From contig NZ_AUEQ01000001.1 in NCBI RefSeq assembly GCF_000426065.1, positions 620,001 to 684,000 on the forward strand: a stretch of DNA of 64,000 nt. Direction: 5' to 3'. Numbering within the stretch: position 1 is the stretch's first letter; each line of letters begins with the position of its first letter. This DNA comes from Mycobacterium sp. URHD0025 (GTDB lineage: Bacteria > Actinomycetota > Actinomycetes > Mycobacteriales > Mycobacteriaceae). The position numbers were made by a program, and so were the translations under genes. Below are positions 1 to 8,753 of the stretch, one piece after another. Below the pieces are notes generated by a model. The model ran no database searches, was not told the DNA's origin, and worked only from the letters and a program-made list of their open reading frames with translations.

Positions 1-2481
1 ATCATCACCGTGGTCTCGGTGGTGCTGATCACGCTGCTGCTGCTCGCCGTCTACCGGTCGCTGATCACTTCGATGATTCCGCTTCTCACCGTGGGCATTT
101 CGCTCGCAGTCGCACGACCGGTCATATCGTTGCTGGGCGGCCATGACCTGCTGACCGTATCGAACTTCACCATCGCCCTGGTCACCGCGATGGTGCTGGG
201 TGCGGGGACCGACTACGGCATCTTCCTGCTGGCCAACTATCACGAGGGCAGACGCCGCGGGCTGGCTGTCGACGATGCGGTTGCGCGGTCAGGTGCGCGC
301 ACCGCGGGTATCGTCATCGCCTCCGCGCTGACCATCGCCGGCGCCGGAATGGCCATGATATTCACCAAGATCGGGATGTTCCGCACCGCAGGACCTCCGA
401 TCGCTCTGTCGATCGCGATAACCATGGCAGTCAGCCTGACGCTGACCCCCGCGATCATGGCGCTCTGGGGGCGGCGCGGGTACGCCGAACCTCGCCCGCT
501 CGACGAACGGCGCTGGCGCAAGCGCGGCGCGGCCATCATCCGTCGCGCACCCGCGCTCGTCGCAGCATCCTTGGCGTTTCTCATCGCCATGAGTTCGGTG
601 CTGTTCACCTTCGAACCCAACATCGACGAGAACGCGATGCAGCTGCGCGCCACCGACAGCAAGCGGGGATATGAGGCCGTCTATCGCCATTGGGGCGTCA
701 ACGAGGCGGCTCCGGAATTCATCACCATCCGGGCCGACCACGACATGCGCAACACCAACGACCTGGCGGCACTGGACCTGATCGCCATGTCGATCGGCAA
801 CCTTCCCCAGGTTGCCTACGTCCGGTCGATCACGCGGCCCGAGGGAAAACCCCTGCCCGAGACCGCCATCGGCTCGCAGACCGCCCAAGTCGGCGCAGGT
901 CTGGCCGACGCCCACGACCGGGTCGAAGAGGCCATCCCGCAGCTGAAGCGTCTCGCCTCCGGCGTGACCCAACTTCACGACGGCTCGGCTGATGCGGCTG
1001 CCAGGCTCCCCGAACTCACCGACGGCGCCCGGTCTCTCGTCGACTTGGCGCGCAATCTGCTCGGCACGCTCGAATCCGCCGATCGGGTCGTGGGTACGCT
1101 CTCCGGCGGGTCACTGGACGTTGTGAGCGCGGTGCGCAGCATCTCCAACGCCACCGATTCCCTGGACCAGGTGGTCAACGAAATCGATTCCGCCCGAGAG
1201 CGATTGGCAGCTCCCACTGCCGCATTACACGCCGTGTTCGATCCGCTCACCGGGCCAGAGCCGTCGGCCGCCTGCGCGGCGGACAGCTCGTGCCTCCGCG
1301 CCAGGCAGGCCTTCGCCGACCTCAACGCGGCCACCGGCGGGCGCGCGCAGCTGGCGATCGACGGATTGACGCTCGCCGCGCCGCTGGTCCCCGAAGGACC
1401 CGTGACCACGGCGTTGGACACGCTGCCCGACCTACGCACGGCCATCAAGAAGCTGCGGGCCATGCTCGATCAACTCGGCACCCGCACCCCCGAACAGACG
1501 CGTCAGGAACTGAGCCGGCTGCTGTCCGGAATCAATGAACTCACAACCGGTCTGGGCCGTCTCACCTCGGGCCTTGGCCAGGTCAAGACCGGTACCGACA
1601 CCATGGTCACTCTGACCACCGAACTGAGTGCGGGGCTCTCGCGCGCCTCGGACTTCCTGCACCGGATGTCCGCTGACACCAGCACCGGCGCGGGGCGGGG
1701 CTTCTATCTACCAGAGGAGGGCCGCACCGACCGCCGCCTCACCGCAGGAGAGCAATTGCTGATCTCCCCCGACGGGCGCAGCGCGCGCATGATGGTGGTC
1801 TGGGCGGTGAACCCGTACGGTGCCGAGGCGATGGGTGCGGTACCCGACGTCATCGCCGCGGCGAACAATGCCGCGACCGGTACCGTGCTGGAGCACGCCC
1901 AGATCGAATCGACCGGTCTGGCCTCGCTGTCCCAACGTCATGTCGACCAAACCTGGCGTGATTTCGCACTTTTCGGTGTCGTCGCGGTGGCGGCGGTGCT
2001 TCTGGTACTCATCGTGATGCTGCGGAGCCTGGTGGCCCCGCTGCTGATGATCGCCGCGGTCGTGCTGTCCTTCGGCGCGGCGGCGGGAATGTCGACGTTG
2101 ATCTGGCAACACCTGATCGGTATCAGTCTGGACTGGTCGGTGTTCCCGGTGTCGTTCATGGCCTTGGTCGCAGTCGGCGCCGACTACAGCATGTTGTTCG
2201 CCGCCCGCATCCGCGAGGAATCCCACAGCGGGGTGATCAGCGGCATCATCCGGGGATTCGGCAGCACCGGCAGCGTGATCACCACCGCCGGAGTGGTTTT
2301 CGCGATCACCATGTTCGCGTTGACAAGTGGGACGGTGCTCAATCTGGTGCAGATCGGATCGACGGTCGGCATCGGGTTGCTGCTCGATATCACCGTCGTG
2401 CGCACGTACCTGGTTCCCGCCGCGATGAGTCTGCTGGGCGAGCGCATGTGGTGGCCCTCCCGCGAGGCGGCACACGCGTAA
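1..2481 (+). CDS. MmpL-family RND lipid transporter, 3' part
   Basis: This is the C-terminal 826 residues of an MmpL membrane transporter; the 5' end lies outside the window, and the frame is open from base 1. The visible part starts inside the first membrane domain. It has the TM4 Asp-Tyr pair (GAGTDYGIF, codons at 211-216), a long Ser/Leu/Asp-rich periplasmic coiled-coil region (about 930-1690) containing CAADSSC, and a second membrane block with the TM10 Asp-Tyr pair (VGADYSMLF, near 2182). Paired Asp-Tyr residues relay protons in MmpL proteins. The C-terminus is short, ending soon after the MWWPS motif, unlike MmpL3. The insert size resembles MmpL8/MmpL10-type lipid exporters, but the exact subfamily and cargo cannot be assigned. 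It is convergent with pckG across a perfect hairpin. Confidence 0.93.
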   Translation: MITVVSVVLITLLLLAVYRSLITSMIPLLTVGISLAVARPVISLLGGHDLLTVSNFTIALVTAMVLGAGTDYGIFLLANYHEGRRRGLAVDDAVARSGARTAGIVIASALTIAGAGMAMIFTKIGMFRTAGPPIALSIAITMAVSLTLTPAIMALWGRRGYAEPRPLDERRWRKRGAAIIRRAPALVAASLAFLIAMSSVLFTFEPNIDENAMQLRATDSKRGYEAVYRHWGVNEAAPEFITIRADHDMRNTNDLAALDLIAMSIGNLPQVAYVRSITRPEGKPLPETAIGSQTAQVGAGLADAHDRVEEAIPQLKRLASGVTQLHDGSADAAARLPELTDGARSLVDLARNLLGTLESADRVVGTLSGGSLDVVSAVRSISNATDSLDQVVNEIDSARERLAAPTAALHAVFDPLTGPEPSAACAADSSCLRARQAFADLNAATGGRAQLAIDGLTLAAPLVPEGPVTTALDTLPDLRTAIKKLRAMLDQLGTRTPEQTRQELSRLLSGINELTTGLGRLTSGLGQVKTGTDTMVTLTTELSAGLSRASDFLHRMSADTSTGAGRGFYLPEEGRTDRRLTAGEQLLISPDGRSARMMVVWAVNPYGAEAMGAVPDVIAAANNAATGTVLEHAQIESTGLASLSQRHVDQTWRDFALFGVVAVAAVLLVLIVMLRSLVAPLLMIAAVVLSFGAAAGMSTLIWQHLIGISLDWSVFPVSFMALVAVGADYSMLFAARIREESHSGVISGIIRGFGSTGSVITTAGVVFAITMFALTSGTVLNLVQIGSTVGIGLLLDITVVRTYLVPAAMSLLGERMWWPSREAAHA

Positions 2482-2501
2482 CCGTTTGGCCTCCAACGCA
2501 A

Positions 2502-2534
2502 ACGCGCACCCTCGTGAGTCACGAGGGTGCGCGT
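2502..2534. terminator. Bidirectional hairpin terminator
   Basis: A perfect 16-bp inverted repeat, arms acgcgcaccctcgtga and its complement with one unpaired base between them, fills the gap between convergent mmpL (+) and pckG (-). There is no U-tract, which is common for mycobacterial terminators. Confidence 0.75.
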
Positions 2535-2558
2535 CCTGCTGTTGCGTGAGGTGCCCTG

Positions 2559-4385
2559 CTAGGCCTCTTCGGCCAGCCGGTGCTTGAGAGCGTCGAACTC
2601 GTCCTTGATGCCGGTGGGCAGCTTCTCGCCGACGAACTCGAACCACTCTTCGATCAGCGGAAGCTCTTCGCGCCACTCCTCGGCACGCACCACGAGCGCC
2701 TCGTCCACGTCGGCCGGATCCACATCGAGCCCGGACAGGTCCAGGTCGGCTGCGGTGGGCACGATGCCGATGGGGGTGCTCTTGCCGTCGGCCTTGTGCT
2801 CGATGCGCTCGATGGCCCACTTCAGCACGCGGCTGTTCTCACCGAAGCCCGGCCACAGGAAGCGGCCGTCGTCGCCACGGCGGAACCAGTTGACGAAGAA
2901 CACCGCGGGCAGCTTCGACTCGTCAGCGTTCTTGCCGATGTTGATCCAGTGCTGGAAGTAATCACCGACGTTGTAGCCCAGGAACGGCAGCATGGCCATC
3001 GGGTCGCGTCGCACGGTGCCGACCTTGCCCTCGGCGGCGGCCGTCTGCTCGGAACCGAGGGTGGCGCCGATGAACACACCGTGCTGCCAGTCGCGGGCCT
3101 GGGTCACCAGCGGGACCGTGGTCTTGCGGCGGCCGCCGAACAGGATCGCCGAGATCGGCACGCCCTGCGGGTCATCCCACTCCGGTGCCAGCGTCGGGCA
3201 TTGCGCGATCGGAGTGCAGTAACGCGAATTCGGGTGTGCTGCTTTGTCTTCCGACTCGCGGTACCAGTCCTGACCCTTCCAGTCGATCAGGTGGTCGGGG
3301 TCGCCCTCCAGGCCTTCCCACCACACGTCGTTGTCATCGGTCTTGGCCACGTTGGTGAAGACGGTGTTGCCCGCGGCGATGGTCTTCATCGCGTTGGGGT
3401 TGGAGTCCCAGTTGGTGCCGGGCGCGACACCGAAGAAACCGAACTCGGGGTTCACCGCATAGAGCCGGCCGTCCTTGCCGAACCTCATCCACGCGATGTC
3501 GTCACCGACAGTCTCGGCACGCCAGCCGGGGATGGTGGGCTGCAGCATCGCGAGGTTGGTCTTGCCGCACGCGGACGGGAACGCCGCGGCGATGAAGTAG
3601 GACTTGTTCTCCGGGGAGATCAGCTTGACGATCAGCATGTGCTCGGCGAGCCAGCCCTCGTCGTGGGCCATGGCCGAGGCGATACGCAGCGAGTAGCACT
3701 TCTTACCCAGCAGCGCGTTACCGCCGTAGCCGGAGCCGAAGCTCCAGATCTCGCGGGTCTCGGGGAAGTGGGTGATGTACTTGGTGTCGTTGCACGGCCA
3801 GGGAACGTCCCTCTGACCGGGCTCCAGCGGCGCACCGATCGAGTGCAGCGCCTTCACGAAGAAGCCGTCGTCGCCGAGCTTCTCCAGCGCGGCGCGACCC
3901 ATCCGGGTCATGGTGCGCATCGAGACGACGACGTACTCGGAGTCGGTGATCTCCACACCCAGCTTGGGATCCTCGGCGTCCAGCGGACCCATGCAGAACG
4001 GCACCACCCACATGGTGCGGCCGCGCATCGAGCCGCGGTACAGGTCGGTCATGATCCCGCGCATCTCGGCGGGGTCCATCCAGTTGTTGGTCGGGCCGGC
4101 GTCGATCTCGCGCTGCGAGCAGATGAAGGTGCGCGACTCAACCCGCGCGACGTCCGAGGGATCCGAGAGCGCCAGGTAGGAATTGGGCTGCTTCTCGTCG
4201 TTCAGCTTCTGGAAAGTGCCCGCCTCGACAAGATGGGCGGCCAGACGGTCGTACTCCTCGGCGGACCCGTCGGCGAAAACCACCCGGTCGGGCTGAGTCA
4301 GCTCTGCGACCTCCTGAACCCAGGCCAGCAGTCCCTGATGTTTCGTCGGTGCGGTGTCCAGACCCGGAATGGTCGCTGAGGTCAT
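2559..4385 (-). CDS. pckG: Phosphoenolpyruvate carboxykinase (GTP)
   Basis: Cytosolic gluconeogenic enzyme that converts oxaloacetate plus GTP to PEP, CO2 and GDP. The 608-residue length is typical of the GTP family. Visible hallmarks are the P-loop segment FPSACGKTN, with the reactive Cys at about residue 273, and the flanking substrate-binding stretches [13 protein letters not shown] and [14 protein letters not shown] chose the ATG at 4385 because AGGAG sits 6 bases upstream; a TTG one codon earlier is in frame but badly spaced. The upstream region carries two inverted repeats (4440-4498) that may control it. In M. tuberculosis the orthologue is called pckA (Rv0211). Confidence 0.97.
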   Translation of the reverse strand: MTSATIPGLDTAPTKHQGLLAWVQEVAELTQPDRVVFADGSAEEYDRLAAHLVEAGTFQKLNDEKQPNSYLALSDPSDVARVESRTFICSQREIDAGPTNNWMDPAEMRGIMTDLYRGSMRGRTMWVVPFCMGPLDAEDPKLGVEITDSEYVVVSMRTMTRMGRAALEKLGDDGFFVKALHSIGAPLEPGQRDVPWPCNDTKYITHFPETREIWSFGSGYGGNALLGKKCYSLRIASAMAHDEGWLAEHMLIVKLISPENKSYFIAAAFPSACGKTNLAMLQPTIPGWRAETVGDDIAWMRFGKDGRLYAVNPEFGFFGVAPGTNWDSNPNAMKTIAAGNTVFTNVAKTDDNDVWWEGLEGDPDHLIDWKGQDWYRESEDKAAHPNSRYCTPIAQCPTLAPEWDDPQGVPISAILFGGRRKTTVPLVTQARDWQHGVFIGATLGSEQTAAAEGKVGTVRRDPMAMLPFLGYNVGDYFQHWINIGKNADESKLPAVFFVNWFRRGDDGRFLWPGFGENSRVLKWAIERIEHKADGKSTPIGIVPTAADLDLSGLDVDPADVDEALVVRAEEWREELPLIEEWFEFVGEKLPTGIKDEFDALKHRLAEEA

Positions 4386-4439
4386 CAAATTCTCCTGCGT
4401 AGGTTTGTGTAACCCAACCCGCGTTCTACGCGATCACGG

Positions 4440-4498
4440 CTACCCCTTGGGTAGAGGTTAACGCGGGTGACATACCCACTGTGAACCAGTGGTATGTC
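4440..4498. promoter_or_regulatory. Two inverted repeats upstream of pckG
   Basis: CTACCC-CTT-GGGTAG is a perfect palindrome at 4440-4454. A longer hairpin with one bulged C follows at 4469-4498 (GACATACCCACTG, five-base loop, CAGTGGTATGTC). They lie 55-113 bases upstream of the pckG start, in the gap before the neighbouring gene's stop. They are candidate regulator sites, or the second could terminate the upstream GTPase operon. Confidence 0.45.
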
Positions 4499-4540
4499 CG
4501 ATCACTCACAGGAACGATTCAGATGGACGTTATCGGAAGG

Positions 4541-6049
4541 TTACTCACCAGTAGCGGCGCCGTTGCCGTACAAATCCGCCCGAACTGCGTCCAGCGCCCG
4601 CTGTAAGGGCGGGATTCGCCGATCCCTCTGGGCGGCCGCCCGAGCGGTCGCGATGGCATGTTCGCGCAGCTCGGCATCCATCGCGGCGATCTTCTCGGCC
4701 GCCACAGCGGCCTCAGTTTCCTCACGGGCCACCAGTTCCGTGGTGAGCGTCGCCTCCGCGGCCACCACCCGTTTGGCGACGAGTTCTTCGACCGCCACTC
4801 GCAGGGTGGCGGTGACCTCGCCGACCCAGCGATCGAGCACCGCGCGGTCATGTAACAACCCCCGGGTGCCGACCACCCAGATGGCCAGGAGCAGGCCCAC
4901 CACCGCGCCGACCACCAGGCCGGCGACGGCCAGTCGCGGCGCCGCACCGGCGAGCACCCGGCTGACCGCCACCGCGACCCCGAGACCGAAGCCGGCGCCA
5001 AGCACCAACATCAGCCGCGTCTCCAGAGTCCGGGATTTCAGCTGCGGTGACGGCAGGTCCGGTACGCGCGCCGGAGCGGGCGGGTCAGGCGCCGTCAATT
5101 CGAGTTCGGCCGCCATGCCGCGCAGGTGTGCGGTAACACCCTCGTCCACCTCACCGACGACCTCATCTGCACGATGCCTGACGTAGCCCTCGAAGGTCTC
5201 GATCCGCCGGCGGCTGATACCCGCGATGTCCTCCTGCAGCTCGGTGCGCACCGAGTTGCACCGGTTGCGGGCGAAATAGCCGAGTTGAACCCGGGCCTGC
5301 TGCAACTGGCTGCGCAACGCGATGCTGCGCTCGGTGCGGGTCAGCCTGCGGGCTCTGGCCAGCTCCGCCCGCCGCTCCCGCAACACGTCCACGCGTGCCT
5401 GACGGTCGGCGCCGGACCCGTCGGCCTCGTACCGCGTGATCACGGCTTCCAAGCGAGTTTCCCACGCGCGCAACCTGTTCCGTCGGGCAATATCCGGATC
5501 GGCCAGCTGCTCGGTGAGCAGTTCGACGAGCTCGTCGAGCTGCGGCTCACCCAGATCGGGCGCGGCCGCCACCCCGACCCAGGGCATGCGCTCGTACCGC
5601 GCATCACGCTCACCCAGGATCTTCGCATCGGCGTCACGCACATCGCGCCAGTCCCGGTAGGCATCGATCTTGGACACCACGCCGATCACCAGATCGGTGT
5701 AGCGCGACGCCAAATCGACCAGGGCGCAATCTGATTCAGTCACCGGGGCGGCCGCCGAGACCACGAACACCACCGCCGCGGGCGCCTCGCCTGCCACCAG
5801 TTCGGTGGATTCCACGAAGGTGGTCTGCGGCATCCGTTCCCGCAGCGCCGCCATCACGCTCGTCGATCCGGCCAGCCACGGCCCGGCGACCAGTACCGCA
5901 TCGCGGGTGTCCACTCCGGGCGAGTTGAGCCCGGGATCGATCGCGGCCACCACGGCGTCGGCTTCTGCGATTTTCTCTCGCGTCCGCGCCGCGATTTTCG
6001 CTTCTCGCGTCCGCGCCGCTGCCGGATCCCGGGCCGTCACGTCGGTCAT
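4541..6049 (-). CDS. GTPase-like membrane protein, degenerate P-loop (Rv0210-like)
   Basis: This 502-residue protein has a basic N-terminal helix, a G-domain-like core and a long helical region. One hydrophobic hairpin (around residues 345-395) is followed by an Ala/Glu-rich coiled coil. The arrangement resembles bacterial dynamin-like proteins. The core shows GPWLAGST where a Walker A GxxxxGK[ST] is expected, so the lysine is missing, and VSKID as a G4-like motif. Its ATG overlaps the stop of the upstream GTPase-like gene (ATGA at 6046-6049), so the two are translationally coupled. The same pair sits beside pckA in M. tuberculosis (Rv0209/Rv0210, from memory). The function is unknown; membrane remodelling is only inferred from the architecture. 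Confidence 0.85.
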   Translation of the reverse strand: MTDVTARDPAAARTREAKIAARTREKIAEADAVVAAIDPGLNSPGVDTRDAVLVAGPWLAGSTSVMAALRERMPQTTFVESTELVAGEAPAAVVFVVSAAAPVTESDCALVDLASRYTDLVIGVVSKIDAYRDWRDVRDADAKILGERDARYERMPWVGVAAAPDLGEPQLDELVELLTEQLADPDIARRNRLRAWETRLEAVITRYEADGSGADRQARVDVLRERRAELARARRLTRTERSIALRSQLQQARVQLGYFARNRCNSVRTELQEDIAGISRRRIETFEGYVRHRADEVVGEVDEGVTAHLRGMAAELELTAPDPPAPARVPDLPSPQLKSRTLETRLMLVLGAGFGLGVAVAVSRVLAGAAPRLAVAGLVVGAVVGLLLAIWVVGTRGLLHDRAVLDRWVGEVTATLRVAVEELVAKRVVAAEATLTTELVAREETEAAVAAEKIAAMDAELREHAIATARAAAQRDRRIPPLQRALDAVRADLYGNGAATGE

Positions 6050-6966
6050 CGTCGGCTCCCCGCCGCGCCCAGCAGCCGCAGTGACCCGCGCACGATGTCG
6101 TCACCGCACCGGCGATGCAGGGCATTGACCGGACCGTCGCGGTATTGCCGCCAGCGCCGGGCGCGACACAGATGCGCCTGGCGATCGTCACCGGGATCCA
6201 CTGTCAGCCCTTCGGCCTGCACGACATCCACGGCCGCGGCCATCACCGCGATCACCGTGTCATCGGCGGCCAGGAAGCGTCCCACTGCCGAGCCGCCGAC
6301 CGCACGCAGCTCGGACAGAGCCCATCGCACCCGCCCGTAACGCACCGGCGCCGCCGCCGCATCGATGGCCGCGATCGCCCGGTCCACCTCGCTGAGCCGT
6401 CGCCACAACGCCGGCAGGGTCTCAAGCCCCGCGCCGCGGCTCAAGGCCAGCGTGGTGTGGGCGATCCCGAACCGGTCGAGACGTTCGAGGAGCTCGCCAC
6501 GCACCGCGTGCGGCACCCGGTGCGAACCGTCGACGAAGGCGTCCGCCGAGGTCAGGTCGGCAGGCTGGACGGTCAGCAGTCGCAGCGCGTCCAGCAGGAG
6601 CGGCGGTAGCGGCCGGGCCACCGCCAGCAGGGCCACCATGGGCACCACCGGCACTCCGGCCTGCTGCCGCAGGCTGCGCGCCCGCCGATGGGCGGTCCCG
6701 ACCGGACCATCGGGCCCGGAGCCGGCCAGATCCGCCTTGTTGAGCACCACGATCGTCGGATGGCCCGCCCGGCTCAGCTCCACGAGCAGCGCCTCATCCT
6801 CGGGTTTCAGCACCTCGGCGGTCACCAGCACCGTGACGGCACCGGCCTCGGAAATCTCCAGGCCCGCACCGGCCAGAGCACGGGCCACGGTGCTCACCCC
6901 CACGCCGCGACGCCCGCGCACATCTACGGACAGCGGAGCCGACACCCGCGCACTGATCTCCGCCAA
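6046..6966 (-). CDS. GTPase-like protein paired with 4541-6049 (Rv0209-like)
   Basis: A 306-residue protein with GRRGVGVST near residue 20, which aligns with a Walker A loop but lacks its lysine. It also has a good G4 motif, VLNKADLAG, around residue 80. The N-terminal half is Rossmann-like; the rest is Ala/Arg/Leu-rich helix. The TTG at 6966 is the first usable start. The frame stays open further upstream to about 7090 without a good start codon, so the true N-terminus may be longer (the M. tuberculosis protein is about 360 residues). It overlaps the next gene by 4 bases. It is divergent from trmB. The function is unknown; the coupled partner suggests a two-subunit dynamin-like system. Confidence 0.8.
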   Translation of the reverse strand: MAEISARVSAPLSVDVRGRRGVGVSTVARALAGAGLEISEAGAVTVLVTAEVLKPEDEALLVELSRAGHPTIVVLNKADLAGSGPDGPVGTAHRRARSLRQQAGVPVVPMVALLAVARPLPPLLLDALRLLTVQPADLTSADAFVDGSHRVPHAVRGELLERLDRFGIAHTTLALSRGAGLETLPALWRRLSEVDRAIAAIDAAAAPVRYGRVRWALSELRAVGGSAVGRFLAADDTVIAVMAAAVDVVQAEGLTVDPGDDRQAHLCRARRWRQYRDGPVNALHRRCGDDIVRGSLRLLGAAGSRR

Positions 6967-7172
6967 CCGCGCGTCACCGTCACGGTCGGCAAAGCGTGTG
7001 AGCTCGTCTGCGAAAATCTGGCAGCCTTCCCTGCGTGGTAGCGGGCGCGCCGGTGGCCCACGAAAAATCGTGACACGGCCCGGGCGTACTCGCGAACAGA
7101 GGTTTAAGTCCTGACAGCTAGAGGCAACTGTTGGGTATCAATCTCTACCACGATGCGGGCACCACGCCGCAG

Positions 7173-7970
7173 ATGAGAGACCATGGACGGATGCACCCGT
7201 CCAGGTCCGATGTCGGTGGGCCGGCGCCGGCTGATGAAGCGGCCGACGTGCCGCCCGCCCATCCGCACCGTTTTCCCCGGGTGACCAGCTTCCGTACCCG
7301 GCGGTCGACGCTGTCCGCGGCACAGCAACAGACCTGGAACCGGCTGTGGCCGGAGCTGGGCATTCAGGCCCGTGACGAGAATTCGGAACCCGTCGTCGGC
7401 CTCGACACCGCGGCGTGGTTCGGGCGTTCGGCCCCACTGATCCTGGAGATCGGCTCGGGCACCGGCACCTCCACCCTGGCGATGGCCCAGGCCGAACCCG
7501 ATCTCGACGTGATCGCCGTGGAGGTCTACCGCAAGGGTCTGGCCCAGCTGCTCAGCGCCATCGACCGCACCGCGCAGACCGGATCCCCCGTCACCAATAT
7601 CCGCCTGGTCCGCGGAGACGGCGTCGATGTGCTGGAGCACATGTTCGGCACCGCGACCCTGACCGGCGTGCGGGTCTTCTTCCCGGATCCATGGCCGAAG
7701 GCCCGCCACCACAAGCGCCGTCTGCTGCAGCCCGCCACAGTCGCGCTGATCGCCGACCGGCTGCGGCCCGGCGGCATCCTGCACGCCGCCACCGACCACG
7801 CCGGCTATGCCGAGCACATGGCCGAGGTCGGCGATGCCGAACCGCAGTTGCGCCGGGTCGACATGAGTGCGGATCTCCCCATATCGGTCGAGCGCCCCGT
7901 CACCAAGTACGAGCGCAAAGCCCTGGCGGGCCCCGACGTCACCGAGTTGGTCTGGGAGAAAAGGCCGTGA
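7173..7970 (+). CDS. trmB: tRNA (guanine-N7-)-methyltransferase
   Basis: TrmB transfers a methyl group from S-adenosylmethionine to N7 of G46 in tRNA. The SAM-binding motif is LEIGSGTG (residues 91-98), and the family signature PDPWPKARHHKRR is at 171-183. ATDH, near residue 208, is also typical. I start at the ATG at 7173, giving 265 residues, close to the M. tuberculosis protein (about 263). A TTG at 7131 would add 14 residues. The N-terminal 40 residues are Pro/Ala-rich and poorly conserved. The stop overlaps the GTG of the following NYN-domain gene, so the two form an operon. Confidence 0.95.
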   Translation: MRDHGRMHPSRSDVGGPAPADEAADVPPAHPHRFPRVTSFRTRRSTLSAAQQQTWNRLWPELGIQARDENSEPVVGLDTAAWFGRSAPLILEIGSGTGTSTLAMAQAEPDLDVIAVEVYRKGLAQLLSAIDRTAQTGSPVTNIRLVRGDGVDVLEHMFGTATLTGVRVFFPDPWPKARHHKRRLLQPATVALIADRLRPGGILHAATDHAGYAEHMAEVGDAEPQLRRVDMSADLPISVERPVTKYERKALAGPDVTELVWEKRP

Positions 7971-8695
7971 GTGTGACCGAAGACATTCAGAACGAATCGG
8001 CGCAGGCAGACGCCCGATCCGAGCTCTCCCCCGAGACACCCGAGATCATCCCCGCGCGGCGGGTGCTTCTCGTCTGGGACGCCCCCAATCTGGACATGGG
8101 TCTGGGAGCGATCCTGGGCGGACGCCCGACCGCCGCACACCGTCCCCGCTTCGACGCTCTCGGCCGCTGGCTGTTGGGCTACACCGCCGATCTGTCGGCC
8201 GAGGCCGGCGATGACGACAGCGACGGAACAGCCGTCTCGCTGGAACCCGAAGCCACCGTCTTCACCAACATCGCCCCAGGTAGCGCCGATGTGGTGCGCC
8301 CATGGGTGGAGGCGTTGCGTAACGTGGGTTTCGCCGTCTTCGCCAAGCCGAAGATCGACGATGACAGCGATGTCGACAGCGACATGCTCGAGCACATCGC
8401 CCTACGTCGCAGGGAGGGGCTGGCGGCGGTTCTGGTGGCCTCGGCGGACGGACAGGCCTTCCGGTTACCGCTGGAAGAAATCGCTCGTGAGGGCACTCCC
8501 GTGCACGTGCTCGGATTTCGCGAACATGCGAGCTGGGCGCTAGCGTCGGATACCTTGGAGTTTGTCGATCTGGAGGACATTCCCGGTGTGTTCCGGGAAC
8601 CGCTGCCACGGATCGGCCTGGACTCGCTACCCGAGCAGGGGGCATGGTTGCAGCCATTCCGGCCGCTGTCATCGCTACTGACCGCGCGTGTGTAA
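7967..8695 (+). CDS. NYN-domain (PIN-like) putative RNA-binding protein
   Basis: A 242-residue protein starting at a GTG that overlaps the trmB stop (GTGA). The motif RRVLLVWDAPNLDMGLG near residue 26 is the N-terminal DxxN signature of NYN/LabA-like PIN-fold nucleases. A second acidic stretch follows (DDDSDVDSDMLEHI), and a third conserved segment, VLVASADGQAFRLPLEE, carries the SxD motif that usually completes the metal site. The size matches Rv0207c, which lies between trmB and mmpL3 in M. tuberculosis. An RNA-processing role is inferred from the fold and from the coupling to a tRNA-modification gene. Confidence 0.88.
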   Translation: MSVTEDIQNESAQADARSELSPETPEIIPARRVLLVWDAPNLDMGLGAILGGRPTAAHRPRFDALGRWLLGYTADLSAEAGDDDSDGTAVSLEPEATVFTNIAPGSADVVRPWVEALRNVGFAVFAKPKIDDDSDVDSDMLEHIALRRREGLAAVLVASADGQAFRLPLEEIAREGTPVHVLGFREHASWALASDTLEFVDLEDIPGVFREPLPRIGLDSLPEQGAWLQPFRPLSSLLTARV

Positions 8696-8720
8696 CAACA
8701 AGCGCGGGTCACCACAAGTT

Positions 8721-8741
8721 TTAAAGCGAAGTATTAAAGCG
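8721..8741 (+). repeat. TTAAAGCG direct repeat before mmpL3
   Basis: Two copies of TTAAAGCG (8721-8728 and 8734-8741), spaced 13 bases start to start, lie directly upstream of the mmpL3 ribosome-binding site. This AT-rich patch probably belongs to the mmpL3 promoter or to a regulator site. Confidence 0.4.
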
Positions 8742-8753
8742 TTAGGAGCCTAA

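Noticed and set aside
2580..4379. 599-codon open frame on the + strand antisense to pckG
   Set aside because: The translation is low-complexity Gly/Val/Arg/His-rich with no family signature, and pckG on the other strand is unambiguous. High GC makes long shadow frames common.
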